A DNA stretch of 64,000 nt from Gp1-AA122 sp036378535 (GCA_036378535.1 DASUWH010000080.1:74483-138482); one strand, 5' to 3'. Shown: positions 43,177-52,211, counted from the stretch's first letter. The notes: generated from the sequence alone by a model not told the origin. Numbers and translations: made by a program.

Positions 43177-44631
43177 GTGAGACCCAAACTCGAACTTCTC
43201 GATCGCCCGCTGATTGATCGCATTCTCGGCGAAGCCTTCGCCCTGATCCAAGATCCGGGAGTGCGCGTTGCTCCGGCTGTCTTCGAACTACTTTCATCCG
43301 CGGGAGTGCCCGTAGATAACGGCGTCGCCCACATCCCCGAAGCTGTAGCCCGGAAAGCCCTGGCGTCGGTTCCGCGGGATTTTTTCCTGTACGACCGAGC
43401 CGGGCATCCTGCGGTGCATTACGGAGGCAACGACGTTCACTTCGATCCCGGATCATCTTGCCTGAATATCCTCGATTCCGACACCCAGCAGCCGCGTCCT
43501 GCAATGTCCGACGACCTGGTCCGGCTGGTGCAAGTCGCTGAGATGCTGCCCCAGTATGCCGCCCAATCTACGGCCCTTGTGTGCAATGACGTCCCAGCAG
43601 AGATGGGCGACTGGTACCGCTTGCTCCTGGTGCTCTGGCATTCAAATAAGCCCGTTGTGACCGGAGCGTTTTCCGCAGCAACGCTGCAAATCATGCTGGA
43701 GCTGCTGGCCATCGAGAGCGGTGGCCGGACTGCATTGCAGGAAAGGCCGCGAGCTGTGTTCGATGTTTGCCCGTCACCGCCGCTGAACTGGTCGGAGTTC
43801 GCCTCGGAAAATATTGTGGAACTTGCGCGCGCCGGTGTCCCTGCCGAAATCGTCAGCATGCCCCTGGCCGGCGCAACTGCCCCCGTGACCCTGGCCGGAT
43901 CGGTGGTCCAACACACCGCCGAATGCCTCAGCGGCATCACCCTGCATCAACTGGCAAATGCGGGCGCCCCAATTGTCTGGGGTGCCGCCCCAGCCATCTT
44001 CGACATGCGTACCGGGAAGACTCCCATGGGCGCCATTGAAACCGCCATGCTCGACATGGCTTGCGCCCAGGTCGGGAAATCTGTTGGAGTACCCACACAC
44101 GGATATTTGGTCGCTGGCGACGGCAAGCTGATAGATGCTCAAACTGAGATGGAGAGCGGAATTTCGGCAGTACTCGGAGCGCTGGCAGGAATCAACATGA
44201 TCTCCGGCGCCGGCATGCTCGATTTTCTTGCCTGCCATAGCATCGAAAAGCTGGTCATCGACGCCGAGGCGATCGCCTCCGCCCAGCGCTTGCTCGAAGG
44301 TATTGAGCCAAGAACGGAATCGCTGGCCTTGGCTATGTTCGCGCAGACCGGCCTGCATGGCGACTTCCTGAAGCTCACGGAAACCCGAGCACTGTTCCGT
44401 AAAGAGCAGCATTTCCCCTCAGACGTGATCGATCGCGGAATGAATGTCGAAGGTCTTGATGTTCTAGGCCGTGCCAGTAGAAGAGTGCAAGAACTAGTAG
44501 GAACTTATCAAAGACCCGCGATTGTATCCGACCGAGAAGAGGAAATACTGCACTTCGCCGAGCACAACGCCCGGGCCGCGGGACGGGCTCAACTTCCCGG
44601 GTTGAGCCGAAATGCGGCAGCAGTACGTTAG
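43177..44631 (+). CDS. MttB family methyltransferase, without pyrrolysine
   Basis: 484 residues from GTG 43177; upstream frame (from 42997) overlaps the corrinoid gene and a repeat. The trimethylamine:corrinoid methyltransferase superfamily is shown by length and blocks such as FDPGSSCLNILD, WGAAPAIFDMRTGKTPMGAIE and VPTHGYLVAGDGKLIDAQ. No internal TAG occurs, so it is of the non-pyrrolysine type, such as the glycine betaine methyltransferase MtgB. It likely demethylates a quaternary amine and methylates the neighbouring corrinoid protein. The substrate is unknown; no acceptor methyltransferase (MtgA-like) is near. Confidence 0.88.
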   Translation: MRPKLELLDRPLIDRILGEAFALIQDPGVRVAPAVFELLSSAGVPVDNGVAHIPEAVARKALASVPRDFFLYDRAGHPAVHYGGNDVHFDPGSSCLNILDSDTQQPRPAMSDDLVRLVQVAEMLPQYAAQSTALVCNDVPAEMGDWYRLLLVLWHSNKPVVTGAFSAATLQIMLELLAIESGGRTALQERPRAVFDVCPSPPLNWSEFASENIVELARAGVPAEIVSMPLAGATAPVTLAGSVVQHTAECLSGITLHQLANAGAPIVWGAAPAIFDMRTGKTPMGAIETAMLDMACAQVGKSVGVPTHGYLVAGDGKLIDAQTEMESGISAVLGALAGINMISGAGMLDFLACHSIEKLVIDAEAIASAQRLLEGIEPRTESLALAMFAQTGLHGDFLKLTETRALFRKEQHFPSDVIDRGMNVEGLDVLGRASRRVQELVGTYQRPAIVSDREEEILHFAEHNARAAGRAQLPGLSRNAAAVR

Positions 44632-44643
44632 ATCATTACGTGA

Positions 44644-44750
44644 GCCCAGACGCCCCGTCTGGGCAGGCGAGCAAAGCTCGCCTTCCTCTGCTCTACCGAA
44701 AAGCGGAGCCGAGCTGCGCTCGGCGGACAGGTGAGGGCACCTGTCCCTAC
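44644..44750. repeat. composite palindromic repeat before S9 peptidase gene
   Basis: CCCAGACGCCCCGTCTGGG, GGCGAGCAAAGCTCGCC, GCCGAGCTGCGCTCGGC, then GGACAGGTGAGGGCACCTGTCCCTAC. Each is a palindrome. The same order recurs at 47077 and 57746. Confidence 0.85.
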
Positions 44751-44834
44751 CTGGTTTTGTCCTTAGCTGACCTCCCTTTGCCCGGCAGTGTACACTTTTC
44801 AGTTTTGCTGCTTCTGCCTACGGAGATACGTTTC

Positions 44835-47072
44835 ATGAAAAGGATCGTCCCCTTCGTCGTTGTCCTGCTCGCATCCATTCCTGCACTCGCCCAACAGCAA
44901 GGCAAAAAGCCTTTGACCGTGGAAGCGATCGTCGCCCCCGGCGGCCTAACCGGTCGCGCGCCTGAGAATATTCAATGGAGCCCGGACGGCAAGAGGCTCT
45001 CCTACGTCCAGCGCGATGATTCCGGCGAGCATGGTGAGTTGTGGTACATCGACCCGAACACCGGCGAGAAGAAGGTCTTAGTCAGCGAAGGCAAACTCGC
45101 ATCCCTCGCTCCTGACGTGAACAAGATCAAGAACGAAATCCAGCGCGAGAAGATTACCCGCTATTCGGTCGCGGCTTACCACTGGTCACCGGACTCCAAG
45201 CATTTGCTGTTCGATTCCCTCGGACAGCTCTGGATGTATAGCCTCGACACCGGTACCGCCGTTCAATTCACCTCCGCTCCCCAGCCCAGCGAAGATCCCA
45301 AGTTTTCGCCGGACGGAGCGCGGGTCGCGTATCTGCGCCAGCACAACCTATATGTGCGGCCGTCCGGGGGAGGCGACGAAAAGCAGCTCACCCGCAATGA
45401 CAAGAAAGATGCCAAAGACGACGACATCCTCAACGGGGAAGTGGACTGGGTCTATGAAGAAGAGCTAAACGTCCGCAGCAACTACTTCTGGTCACCCGAC
45501 AGCAGCGCCATCGTTTTCCTGCAGATGGATGAGACCCGCGTTCCCACGTACCCGATCACCGACTACCTTCCAGTCAACGCCGAAGTTCAAAACGAAAAAT
45601 ATCCCAAGCCCGGCGATCCCAATCCCATCGTGCGGCTGGGCGTGGCAAGCGTTAAAGGCGGCGGGGTGAAGTGGATCTCGCTAACGGATAATCCCGATAC
45701 CTACGTTCCGCGCTTCGGCTGGGTGCGCGATGGCGTGCTCTGGGCAGAAGTATTGAACCGCACGCAAGACACGCTGGATCTCTACTTCATCGAGGCAAAG
45801 TCCGGGCGCTCGCACAAGGTGCTGAGCGAATCCAGCAAAGATGCCTGGGTTGACGTGAATAATGACTTCCATGTGCTCAAGTCGGGGGACCGCTTCACCT
45901 GGTCCAGCTGGCGTACCGGGCACACGCACCTTTATCTCTACAGTTTCGACAAGAACAATCCGCTAGCTGCCGACGCCAAGCTCGAGAAACAACTCGAAGA
46001 CGGCAGCTACGAGATGCTGGGCGTGCAGGGCATCGATGAGGAAGCCAGGACGGTTTACGTTTCAGCAAATAAAGATGATCCGCGCCAGGAGCAGCTCTAC
46101 TCGGTTAAGCTCGACGGGTCAGGCTTGCAGCAGGTCTCAAAAGAACCTGGCACCCATACGGTAACGTTTGCCGATGATGGCAAACATTATGTCGATACTT
46201 ATTCCGCGAACCTGGTTCCACCCAAGCGGTCTGTTTGCGCAGCCACGGGTTCCCCGTGCTATCCGTTCTGGGAATCGCGCAGCATCGCTCAATACGATTG
46301 GATCGCGCCCAAGGATATCGAACTCAAGGCCGGCGACGGCGCCACCACCATGTACGCACAGCTGGTGATGCCGAGCGCGCCGCCCAGCGACAAAGTTCCA
46401 CTGATTGTCTACATCTATGGCGGCCCGGCCGGGCAGACGGTGCGTAACACCTGGGCAGACGGCGTCACCGATCCCTTCAACCAAATGATGGCGGAGCACG
46501 GATACGCCATCTTCTCAGTAGACAACCGAGGCACCCCCAACCGTGGCCGCGACTTCATGGCCTCGGCTATTCGTCATCAATTCGGCGGCGTCGAACTCAA
46601 GGATCAGCTGACCGCGCTCGATCAGCTTTTTGCCCAGAACCCGTCGCTGGACAAAACCCGCGTCTGCATCTGGGGCTGGAGCAACGGCGGCTCGATGACG
46701 ATGTATTCCCTGCTGCACTCCCGCGCCTATAAATGCGGAATCTCTGGAGCTCCGGTCACCGACTGGCATTTATACGATTCCATCTACACCGAGCGCTATC
46801 TCGGACTGCCGAAAGACAATCCGAAGGTCTATGACGAATCATCCATGCCTGCAGCCGCCGCGAATCTGAACGATTCCCTGCTGCTGATCCATGGCACCAG
46901 TGATGACAACGTGCATATCCAGAACAGCATTCAGATGATCAATGGCCTCATCAATGCCAAAAAACAGTTCCGCCTGATGCTGTATCCGGGCAAAACACAC
47001 GGGGTAACCGGAGATGCGCGCATTCACCTGTTCCACATGATGCAGGATTTCTTCGAGGAGAATTTGAAATAA
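44835..47072 (+). CDS. exported S9 family dipeptidyl peptidase
   Basis: 745 residues from ATG 44835; the frame continues upstream through a dispersed repeat, which I exclude. Signal peptide (MKRIVPFVVVLLASIPALAQ). Eight-bladed propeller (about 40-490) with DPP-IV type blocks (NIQWSPDGKRLSYV, YHWSPDSKHLLF), then an alpha/beta hydrolase domain. Catalytic Ser is in GWSNGGSM, Asp in HGTSDDNVH, His in PGKTHGV. It probably cuts dipeptides from Xaa-Pro N-termini in the periplasm. The MBL gene follows about 100 bp later. Confidence 0.92.
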   Translation: MKRIVPFVVVLLASIPALAQQQGKKPLTVEAIVAPGGLTGRAPENIQWSPDGKRLSYVQRDDSGEHGELWYIDPNTGEKKVLVSEGKLASLAPDVNKIKNEIQREKITRYSVAAYHWSPDSKHLLFDSLGQLWMYSLDTGTAVQFTSAPQPSEDPKFSPDGARVAYLRQHNLYVRPSGGGDEKQLTRNDKKDAKDDDILNGEVDWVYEEELNVRSNYFWSPDSSAIVFLQMDETRVPTYPITDYLPVNAEVQNEKYPKPGDPNPIVRLGVASVKGGGVKWISLTDNPDTYVPRFGWVRDGVLWAEVLNRTQDTLDLYFIEAKSGRSHKVLSESSKDAWVDVNNDFHVLKSGDRFTWSSWRTGHTHLYLYSFDKNNPLAADAKLEKQLEDGSYEMLGVQGIDEEARTVYVSANKDDPRQEQLYSVKLDGSGLQQVSKEPGTHTVTFADDGKHYVDTYSANLVPPKRSVCAATGSPCYPFWESRSIAQYDWIAPKDIELKAGDGATTMYAQLVMPSAPPSDKVPLIVYIYGGPAGQTVRNTWADGVTDPFNQMMAEHGYAIFSVDNRGTPNRGRDFMASAIRHQFGGVELKDQLTALDQLFAQNPSLDKTRVCIWGWSNGGSMTMYSLLHSRAYKCGISGAPVTDWHLYDSIYTERYLGLPKDNPKVYDESSMPAAAANLNDSLLLIHGTSDDNVHIQNSIQMINGLINAKKQFRLMLYPGKTHGVTGDARIHLFHMMQDFFEENLK

Positions 47073-47076
47073 CCAC

Positions 47077-47148
47077 GTAGGCCCAGACACCCGCGTCTGG
47101 GCAGCCGAGCTTCGCTCGGCAAGGCAGGTGAGGGCACCTGCCTCTACG
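47077..47148. repeat. composite palindromic repeat, GTAGGCCCAGAC...CTACG type
   Basis: GTAGGCCCAGACACCCGCGTCTGGG, GCCGAGCTTCGCTCGGC, GGCAGGTGAGGGCACCTGCC, CTACG. Terminal GTAGG and CTACG are a reverse-related pair. Confidence 0.85.
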
Positions 47149-47170
47149 CTTTCTCTCCCAGGAGCACAAT

Positions 47171-48016
47171 TTGCAGCGCACCACTCTCGGCGATTTCGAA
47201 CTGACGATCTTCTCCGACGGCGTCTACTACTTCGACGGCGGCGCTTTCTTCGGCGTCGTTCCCAAAGTCATGTGGCAGAAGAAGGTTCCAGCCGATGCCG
47301 AGAATCGCATCCCCTCGGGACTGAATTCTGTACTGGTCCGTACCGGCAAACAGAATGTCCTGATCGAGACCGGCATCGGCAACAAGCTCTCGGACAGGAT
47401 GAAGAAGTTCTACGGTCAACCTGCCGAGTTGCTGGACAATCTGAGCGCTGGCGGCGTTTCACCCGACGAGATCGACATCGTCATCAACACGCACCTGCAC
47501 TTCGATCACTGCGGCTGGAATACCGTGCGCCGCGGCGATGGCATCGTCCCTACATTTCCCCAAGCAAAATACTATGTCCAGGAAGGCGAGTGGCAACATG
47601 CTCGCCGCCAGTTCGAACGCGACCGCATCAGCTACATCAGCGAGAACTATGATCCGCTGATCAATACTGGTCAAATGGAACTGCTAAAGGGTGATCGCGA
47701 GATTGTCCCCGGAATCTCGGTGCGCGTTTACCCGGGACACACCGCGCACATGCAGGCTGTAATACTCGAAAGTGGCGACCGCAAAGCCTGCTACATCTCA
47801 GACCTGATCCCCACGACCGCGCACATCGAATTGACGTGGGGGATGGCTTTTGATCTCTATCCTGTCGACACCATCGAAAGCCGAAAGAAATACTACGCCG
47901 AGTCCATCCCCGGGAAGTGGCTGACCATCTTCACTCATGATCCGCACACGCCGTGGGCCTATGTGGAGAGGGATGCGCAAGGGAAGATGGTGGCACGGCC
48001 GCTCATCGAAAGGTAG
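47171..48016 (+). CDS. MBL-fold metallohydrolase
   Basis: 281 residues from TTG 47171, preceded by AGGAG at 47160-47164. The metal site is complete: THLHFDHCGW near residue 107, later His in YPGHTAHMQ, Asp in CYISDLIP and a terminal His in FTHDPHTPW. The family covers quorum-quenching lactonases, glyoxalase II-like enzymes and others; no substrate can be given. It stands downstream of the S9 peptidase. Confidence 0.9.
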   Translation: MQRTTLGDFELTIFSDGVYYFDGGAFFGVVPKVMWQKKVPADAENRIPSGLNSVLVRTGKQNVLIETGIGNKLSDRMKKFYGQPAELLDNLSAGGVSPDEIDIVINTHLHFDHCGWNTVRRGDGIVPTFPQAKYYVQEGEWQHARRQFERDRISYISENYDPLINTGQMELLKGDREIVPGISVRVYPGHTAHMQAVILESGDRKACYISDLIPTTAHIELTWGMAFDLYPVDTIESRKKYYAESIPGKWLTIFTHDPHTPWAYVERDAQGKMVARPLIER

Positions 48017-48022
48017 CGCGGT

Positions 48023-48047
48023 GATGGCCGAGGCGGCCGTTGCTACG
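48023..48047. repeat. short GGCCGAGGCGGCC...CTACG repeat
   Basis: GATGGCCGAGGCGGCCGTTGCTACG spans the end of the dus gene; its last bases supply the dus stop codon region. Confidence 0.6.
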
Positions 48048-49260
48048 GGACTTGAACCGAGGCCGGCTGCAGGATGCGCTCGAAAAACTCCTCTACCCGC
48101 ATGAGAATCTCGCGTTCAGATCTCGCTTCGTAGATGGCTTTTCTTAGCGCCGCTCCTCCCGCCACGCCATGCGTGAACCACGATGCGAACTGCTTCATCT
48201 TGCCCGCTGCTCCGGGCATTTCTTCTTCGATCAGCATTTGAAAGTAGGTGCGGATCATCTGGTAACGATCCGATTCGCTGGGTTCGTCATAGAGCCTGCA
48301 AAGAGCCGAGCTTCGCTCGGCTGGGCAGGTGTGGGCGCCTGCCCCTACGTCGGCGCTAGCCCCCTCCTCGGCATCGCCACGAGTCGCGAAACCGCTGAGC
48401 CTGCCCTGAGCCTGCCGAAGGGGGCCCTCACCTGCGGAGCGGAGCCAAGCTCCGCCACAGAACTGCTCAATCTGCCGAAAGATCCAGGGATTCGCCGGCG
48501 CAGTGCGCCCAATCATCACCGCATCGCAACCGGTCTGCGCGACCATGGCGCACGCGTCTTCGGGCGTGCGGATGTCGCCGTTACCGATGACGGGAATCTT
48601 GACCGTGTCCTTTATAGCCGCAATCCAGTCCCAGCGGGCATTGCCGCTGTATCCCTGCTCGCGCGTGCGGGCATGCAGGGCAACAGCATTCAAGCCACAG
48701 TCCTCGGCCATTCTGGCCAGCTCGACGCAGACGATCTCTTCATCTTTCCAGCCGGCGCGGAACTTGACGGTAAACGGAATCGAAACCGCCCGGCGCACCG
48801 CTTCGAAAATGCGGCCAATCGCGGGCAGATCGCGTAACAGCCCCGATCCGCCGTTGCACTTAACGACTTTCTTCGCCGGGCAGCCCAGGTTCAGGTCAAC
48901 CAGGTCGAATCCCAAACCCTCGACCATGCGCGACGCCTCGGCCATTACCTGCGGGTCGCTGCCGAACAACTGCGCCGAGATCGGGTGCTCGTCGTCATAG
49001 AAATGCAGGTAGCGCTTGGCCTTTTTGTCCTTGGCCCGGAGCACGCCGTCAGCCGACGTGAACTCTGTCATGATCAGCCCGCAGCCGCCGAGGTTGCGAA
49101 TGAAGCGGCGAAAAACGGTGTCGGTCACGCCGGCCATCGGAGCCAGAACGGTGGCGGGACGGACGTCGACATTGCCGATCGTCAGAACAGAGGGAACTGC
49201 GACCAAAGCCGCGGGCAGGAATGCCCGCGCCACACCCGAACTGTCCCACTGCTTCCGCAT
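48043..49260 (-). CDS. tRNA-dihydrouridine synthase with repeat-derived insertion
   Basis: 405 residues. Dus enzymes reduce uridine in tRNA D-loops with FMN and NADPH. Visible are LAPMAGVTDTVFRR near residue 40, the catalytic Cys in NLGCPAKKVVKCNGGSGLL, the FMN-binding MIGRTAPANPWIF, and ARTREQGYSG. DusB-type is likely. About residues 267-321 (GGAWLRSAGEG to ERSSALC) are not normal Dus sequence; they translate two dispersed repeats (48303-48348 and 48396-48423). The N-terminal 25 residues also contain repeat-derived sequence, so a later start is possible. Whether the extra segment is tolerated or the gene is silenced is not clear from sequence. Confidence 0.85.
   Translation of the reverse strand: MRKQWDSSGVARAFLPAALVAVPSVLTIGNVDVRPATVLAPMAGVTDTVFRRFIRNLGGCGLIMTEFTSADGVLRAKDKKAKRYLHFYDDEHPISAQLFGSDPQVMAEASRMVEGLGFDLVDLNLGCPAKKVVKCNGGSGLLRDLPAIGRIFEAVRRAVSIPFTVKFRAGWKDEEIVCVELARMAEDCGLNAVALHARTREQGYSGNARWDWIAAIKDTVKIPVIGNGDIRTPEDACAMVAQTGCDAVMIGRTAPANPWIFRQIEQFCGGAWLRSAGEGPLRQAQGRLSGFATRGDAEEGASADVGAGAHTCPAERSSALCRLYDEPSESDRYQMIRTYFQMLIEEEMPGAAGKMKQFASWFTHGVAGGAALRKAIYEARSEREILMRVEEFFERILQPASVQVP
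48303..48348. repeat. GAGCCGAGCTTCGCTCGGC / GGGCAGGTGTGGGCGCCTGCCC repeat inside dus
   Basis: Same elements as the palindromic repeats at 47077 and 57746, here inside the reading frame of dus. The minus-strand translation includes HTCPAERSSA. Confidence 0.8.
48396..48423. repeat. GAGCCTGCCCTGAGCCTGCCGAAGGG repeat inside dus
   Basis: Related to 3778-3803 in rnr and 7491-7514. The minus-strand translation includes LRQAQGRL. Confidence 0.8.
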
Positions 49261-49285
49261 GCCGTTATTTTAGCCTGACAAAGCG

Positions 49286-49309
49286 AAGCCCCTGCTCGCA
49301 CAGGGGCTT
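49286..49309 (-). terminator. hairpin between rpmE and dus
   Basis: AAGCCCCTG at 49286-49294 pairs with CAGGGGCTT at 49301-49309 (9 bp stem, 6-base loop). No long T-run on the minus strand, so termination is likely but not certain. Confidence 0.6.
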
Positions 49310-49334
49310 TAAATCTATTTTGATCCGTGACGTC

Positions 49335-49550
49335 TTACTTCTTGTCGCCCGGTTTGGCGTACTTGCGGCGGAAGCGCTCGACGCGGCCGGCGGTGTCCAC
49401 CAGCTTCTGCTTGCCGGTGAAGAAGGGGTGGCACTGCGAGCAGATTTCCACATGGATGTCGCCCTTGTGAGCCGAACGGGTCATAAAAGTGTTGCCGCAT
49501 GCGCAATGTACGCGCACTTCGTTATAAGCGGGATGGATAGCTGCTTTCAT
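49335..49550 (-). CDS. rpmE: 50S ribosomal protein L31
   Basis: 71 residues. L31 sits on the central protuberance of the large subunit. It contains the zinc-binding form: CACGNTF and ICSQCHPFFTG (four Cys in all). Length and the TGKQKLVDTAGRVERFRRKY signature fit the type A protein. It stands alone, with a hairpin downstream. Confidence 0.95.
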   Translation of the reverse strand: MKAAIHPAYNEVRVHCACGNTFMTRSAHKGDIHVEICSQCHPFFTGKQKLVDTAGRVERFRRKYAKPGDKK

Positions 49551-49830
49551 GGTCTGATAATCCTCGGTGCGAATCTTAGATTCTACCGAACTCCCTCAGG
49601 ATTCAGCAAATGGGCCGCGTCTCGGCCTCAGCGCCACCAAGGCGGTCTCTCTCAATTCTACAAAGGCCGTCTTGCGTGTTCCTGTGGGACCTGGAAGAAC
49701 GCAACTCCTGATTACCTGCCGATTACCTCCGGGCTACACCTAGCCTCGCAAGATCCTCAGGGGCAATCGTTCTACTCACAAGACCGGAAAACAGCTCCTC
49801 TATCCGATCTGAAGAACATCAGGGGGAACC

Positions 49831-51321
49831 ATGAAACGCTTTCTTGTCGTTGTGCTTTGCTTGTGCGGTGCCGCACTTGCCGATCAGAAGCAGAGCCAGC
49901 CGGCTTTGACCATCTACAACCAGAATTTCGTGGTGGTGCGCGAGCACGTGCCGCTGGACCTGAAATCCGGAGTGAACGTTGTGACCTTTAACGGGGTAAC
50001 TTCGCACCTGGAGCCGGATTCCGTCATCCTTCGTGACCCCACCGGCCGCATGCTGCAGGTGCTCGAGCAGAACTATCGCAACGACCCGGTTTCGCAAGAA
50101 CTTCTGCTCTCGCGTTACGAGGGCAAAACCATCGACTTCATCATCGGGCAGAACAACGGGAAATTCGAAACTGTGAAAGGCAGGATCATCCGCAGCGGAT
50201 ACGTTCCAGCCTCGCCGTACAACCAGAGCTATCCGACTACAGCTTCCACGCAGCCGATCATCGAAGTGGATGGCGTCCTTCGTTTCGGACTTCCGGGCCA
50301 GCCGCTTTTTCCCGCGCTCGCCGACGATTCCATCCTCAAGCCCACGCTCAATTGGCAGTTGCAGACCGATCGGCCGGGCGCCTCCGACGCTGAGATTTCC
50401 TACGTAAGCGGAGGCATGTCATGGAATGCGGATTACAACCTGGTGGTCAGCGACAAGACAGAAGGGAACAGCTCCTCCAATCTCGTGGACCTCGTCGGCT
50501 GGATCACCATGCAGAATCATAGCGGCAAGACGTTTGAGAACGCGCTTATCAAACTGCTGGCCGGCGACGTCAACAAGATTCAGCCGCCGGTTGGCGGAGG
50601 AATCTATCGGGCCGAGGCCAAGGCGATGGCTGCTGATATGGCCGCGCCACCCGTACGCGAGAAATCCTTTGACGAGTTCCACCTGTACACGCTCGAGCGC
50701 TCGACCACCTTGCACGATGAAGAAACCAAGCAGGTCGAATTCGTACACGCCGCTGATATTTATTCTCAGCGGCTGTATATCTACGATGGAGCCAATCTGC
50801 CAGTCTACGGATATTACGGCGGCGAGCAGGCTGTCCAGGATGCCAACTACGGCACCCAGTCGAACCCCAAAGTCTGGGTGATGCAGGAGTTCAAAAATTC
50901 ACAAGCCAATCACCTGGGCATGCCTTTACCGAAAGGCCGTCTGCGTTTTTATCGCCGTGACACGGACGGACGTCTGGAGTTTATCGGAGAAAACAGTATC
51001 GATCACACTCCCAAGGATGAAACCGTGCGTGTCTACACCGGGAATGCCTTTGACGTCACCGGCGAACGCAAGCGCACCAGCTTCCATGTCGACAGCCGCC
51101 AGCGCTGGATCGACGAGAGTTTCGAGATTCGCGTGCGCAACCATAAAAAACAGCCTGCCCAGCTGCGTATCGTCGAGCATCTTTACCGCTGGTCGAATTG
51201 GGAGATCCAGGACAAATCCACCACATACACCAAGAAAGACGCGCAGACAGTTGAGTTTCCTGTGACCGTCGCTGCCGACGGCGAACAGGTAGTTACATAC
51301 ACGGTGCATTACTCATGGTAG
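49831..51321 (+). CDS. exported DUF4139 domain protein
   Basis: 496 residues with a signal peptide (MKRFLVVVLCLCGAALADQ). The mature chain is all-beta in appearance: LTIYNQNFVVVREHVPLDLKSG, WNADYNLVVSD, and the C-terminal SFEIRVRNHKKQPAQLRIVEHLYRWSNWEI and HYSW end typical of DUF4139. Members are surface or periplasmic proteins without known catalytic activity. Single transcription unit. Confidence 0.85.
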   Translation: MKRFLVVVLCLCGAALADQKQSQPALTIYNQNFVVVREHVPLDLKSGVNVVTFNGVTSHLEPDSVILRDPTGRMLQVLEQNYRNDPVSQELLLSRYEGKTIDFIIGQNNGKFETVKGRIIRSGYVPASPYNQSYPTTASTQPIIEVDGVLRFGLPGQPLFPALADDSILKPTLNWQLQTDRPGASDAEISYVSGGMSWNADYNLVVSDKTEGNSSSNLVDLVGWITMQNHSGKTFENALIKLLAGDVNKIQPPVGGGIYRAEAKAMAADMAAPPVREKSFDEFHLYTLERSTTLHDEETKQVEFVHAADIYSQRLYIYDGANLPVYGYYGGEQAVQDANYGTQSNPKVWVMQEFKNSQANHLGMPLPKGRLRFYRRDTDGRLEFIGENSIDHTPKDETVRVYTGNAFDVTGERKRTSFHVDSRQRWIDESFEIRVRNHKKQPAQLRIVEHLYRWSNWEIQDKSTTYTKKDAQTVEFPVTVAADGEQVVTYTVHYSW

Positions 51322-51632
51322 TTATGTACGGAACCGGAAGCATAGCGGCTCTCTTGTATTCCACGGGAGCCGCTTAGTGCGGCTCCGTTCGATGAATTCA
51401 AGTACGTACTTCCGATATGTTCGATTACATACTCCAGCATGTACTTACTGATCATTAACCAGTCATCTATAACTATTCGCTACACTGGTGCGGAACCCGC
51501 GTGGTCTGGGGATTCTTGCGATACTCTCGAATTTCGGGCGACCCTCTTCCAATGCGTGCATCTTACTGCGCGCACAACGAAGGTTTACCTTGCAGTAAAC
51601 CAACCTACCGAATGAATGAGGAGACCCTCTCT
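51322..51632. other. intergenic region with hairpin and GTAC-rich palindrome
   Basis: AGCGGCTC (51344-51351) pairs with GAGCCGCT (51367-51374), a likely 3' hairpin for the DUF4139 gene. Then comes AAGTACGTACTT, a perfect 12 bp palindrome at 51400-51411, with another GTACTT near 51440. The A+T-rich stretch after it (TATAACTATTCG near 51470) may hold the promoter of the next gene. No gene is seen. Confidence 0.5.
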
Positions 51633-52172
51633 ATGAAAATGCGTACACTTCTGCTTGCAATTCTGGCCGTCGCACTAGTCTTCGCGGCCTGGGCGCCGGC
51701 AGCTTCCGCCCAGAGCAGCTTTATTCCTGTGACTCCGCAATCCCTCAACCTGGGAAACAATGGAGTTGGAACCCTGACTGGCGTAAAGATTACCGCGGTA
51801 AAGTCGACTACCACTGGACACCTTCTGGCGAGCGGCATTGCATTTGTGAACACGCCCAATGGTACGCTGGTCGGTACTTTCAACAATGCTCCATTGACCG
51901 CCACCACGACCGCACCCGCATCAGGCACGAGCCCCGCAACCGCAGCGGCCACGACATGCCCGATTCTGAATCTCACCATAGGTCCGATAAATTTAAATTT
52001 GTTGGGGCTGGTTGTTAGGACCAACACGATTCATCTCAGCATCACTGCGGTAGAAGCTCCTGGGAATTTGCTTGGTAACTTGCTATGCGCGGTCGCAAAC
52101 CTGCTCAACCAGGTTCCCCCGCCACTCAATCAAATTGTCACTCTGCTGAACGAGATACTTGCTCAACTCTGA
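51633..52172 (+). CDS. exported protein, unknown, Leu/Asn/Thr-rich
   Basis: 179 residues from ATG 51633, preceded by TGAGGAG. Signal peptide (MKMRTLLLAILAVALVFAAWAPAASAQ). The mature part is low in charge, rich in Thr, Leu and Asn (TTCPILNLTIGPINLNLLGLVV, LLGNLLCAVANLLNQVPPPLNQIVTLLNEILAQL), with two Cys that may form a disulfide. I do not recognise the family. A hairpin terminator follows. It may be a surface-active or matrix protein, but this is a guess. Confidence 0.7.
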   Translation: MKMRTLLLAILAVALVFAAWAPAASAQSSFIPVTPQSLNLGNNGVGTLTGVKITAVKSTTTGHLLASGIAFVNTPNGTLVGTFNNAPLTATTTAPASGTSPATAAATTCPILNLTIGPINLNLLGLVVRTNTIHLSITAVEAPGNLLGNLLCAVANLLNQVPPPLNQIVTLLNEILAQL

Positions 52173-52186
52173 CAGGTGGCAAAATC

Positions 52187-52211
52187 GAGGAGGAGCGCAA
52201 AGCTCCTCCTC
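52187..52211 (+). terminator. terminator-like hairpin
   Basis: GAGGAGGAGC (52187-52196) pairs with GCTCCTCCTC (52202-52211), 10 bp stem and 5-base loop, followed by a weak T-rich run. Confidence 0.7.

Noticed and set aside
42410..43504. 364-codon minus-strand frame opposite the corrinoid gene
   Set aside because: Spans the corrinoid gene, a repeat and the methyltransferase start on the opposite strand; no domain.
43177..44631. Pyrrolysine-containing MttB
   Set aside because: No in-frame TAG occurs inside the gene, so it is the non-pyrrolysine type.
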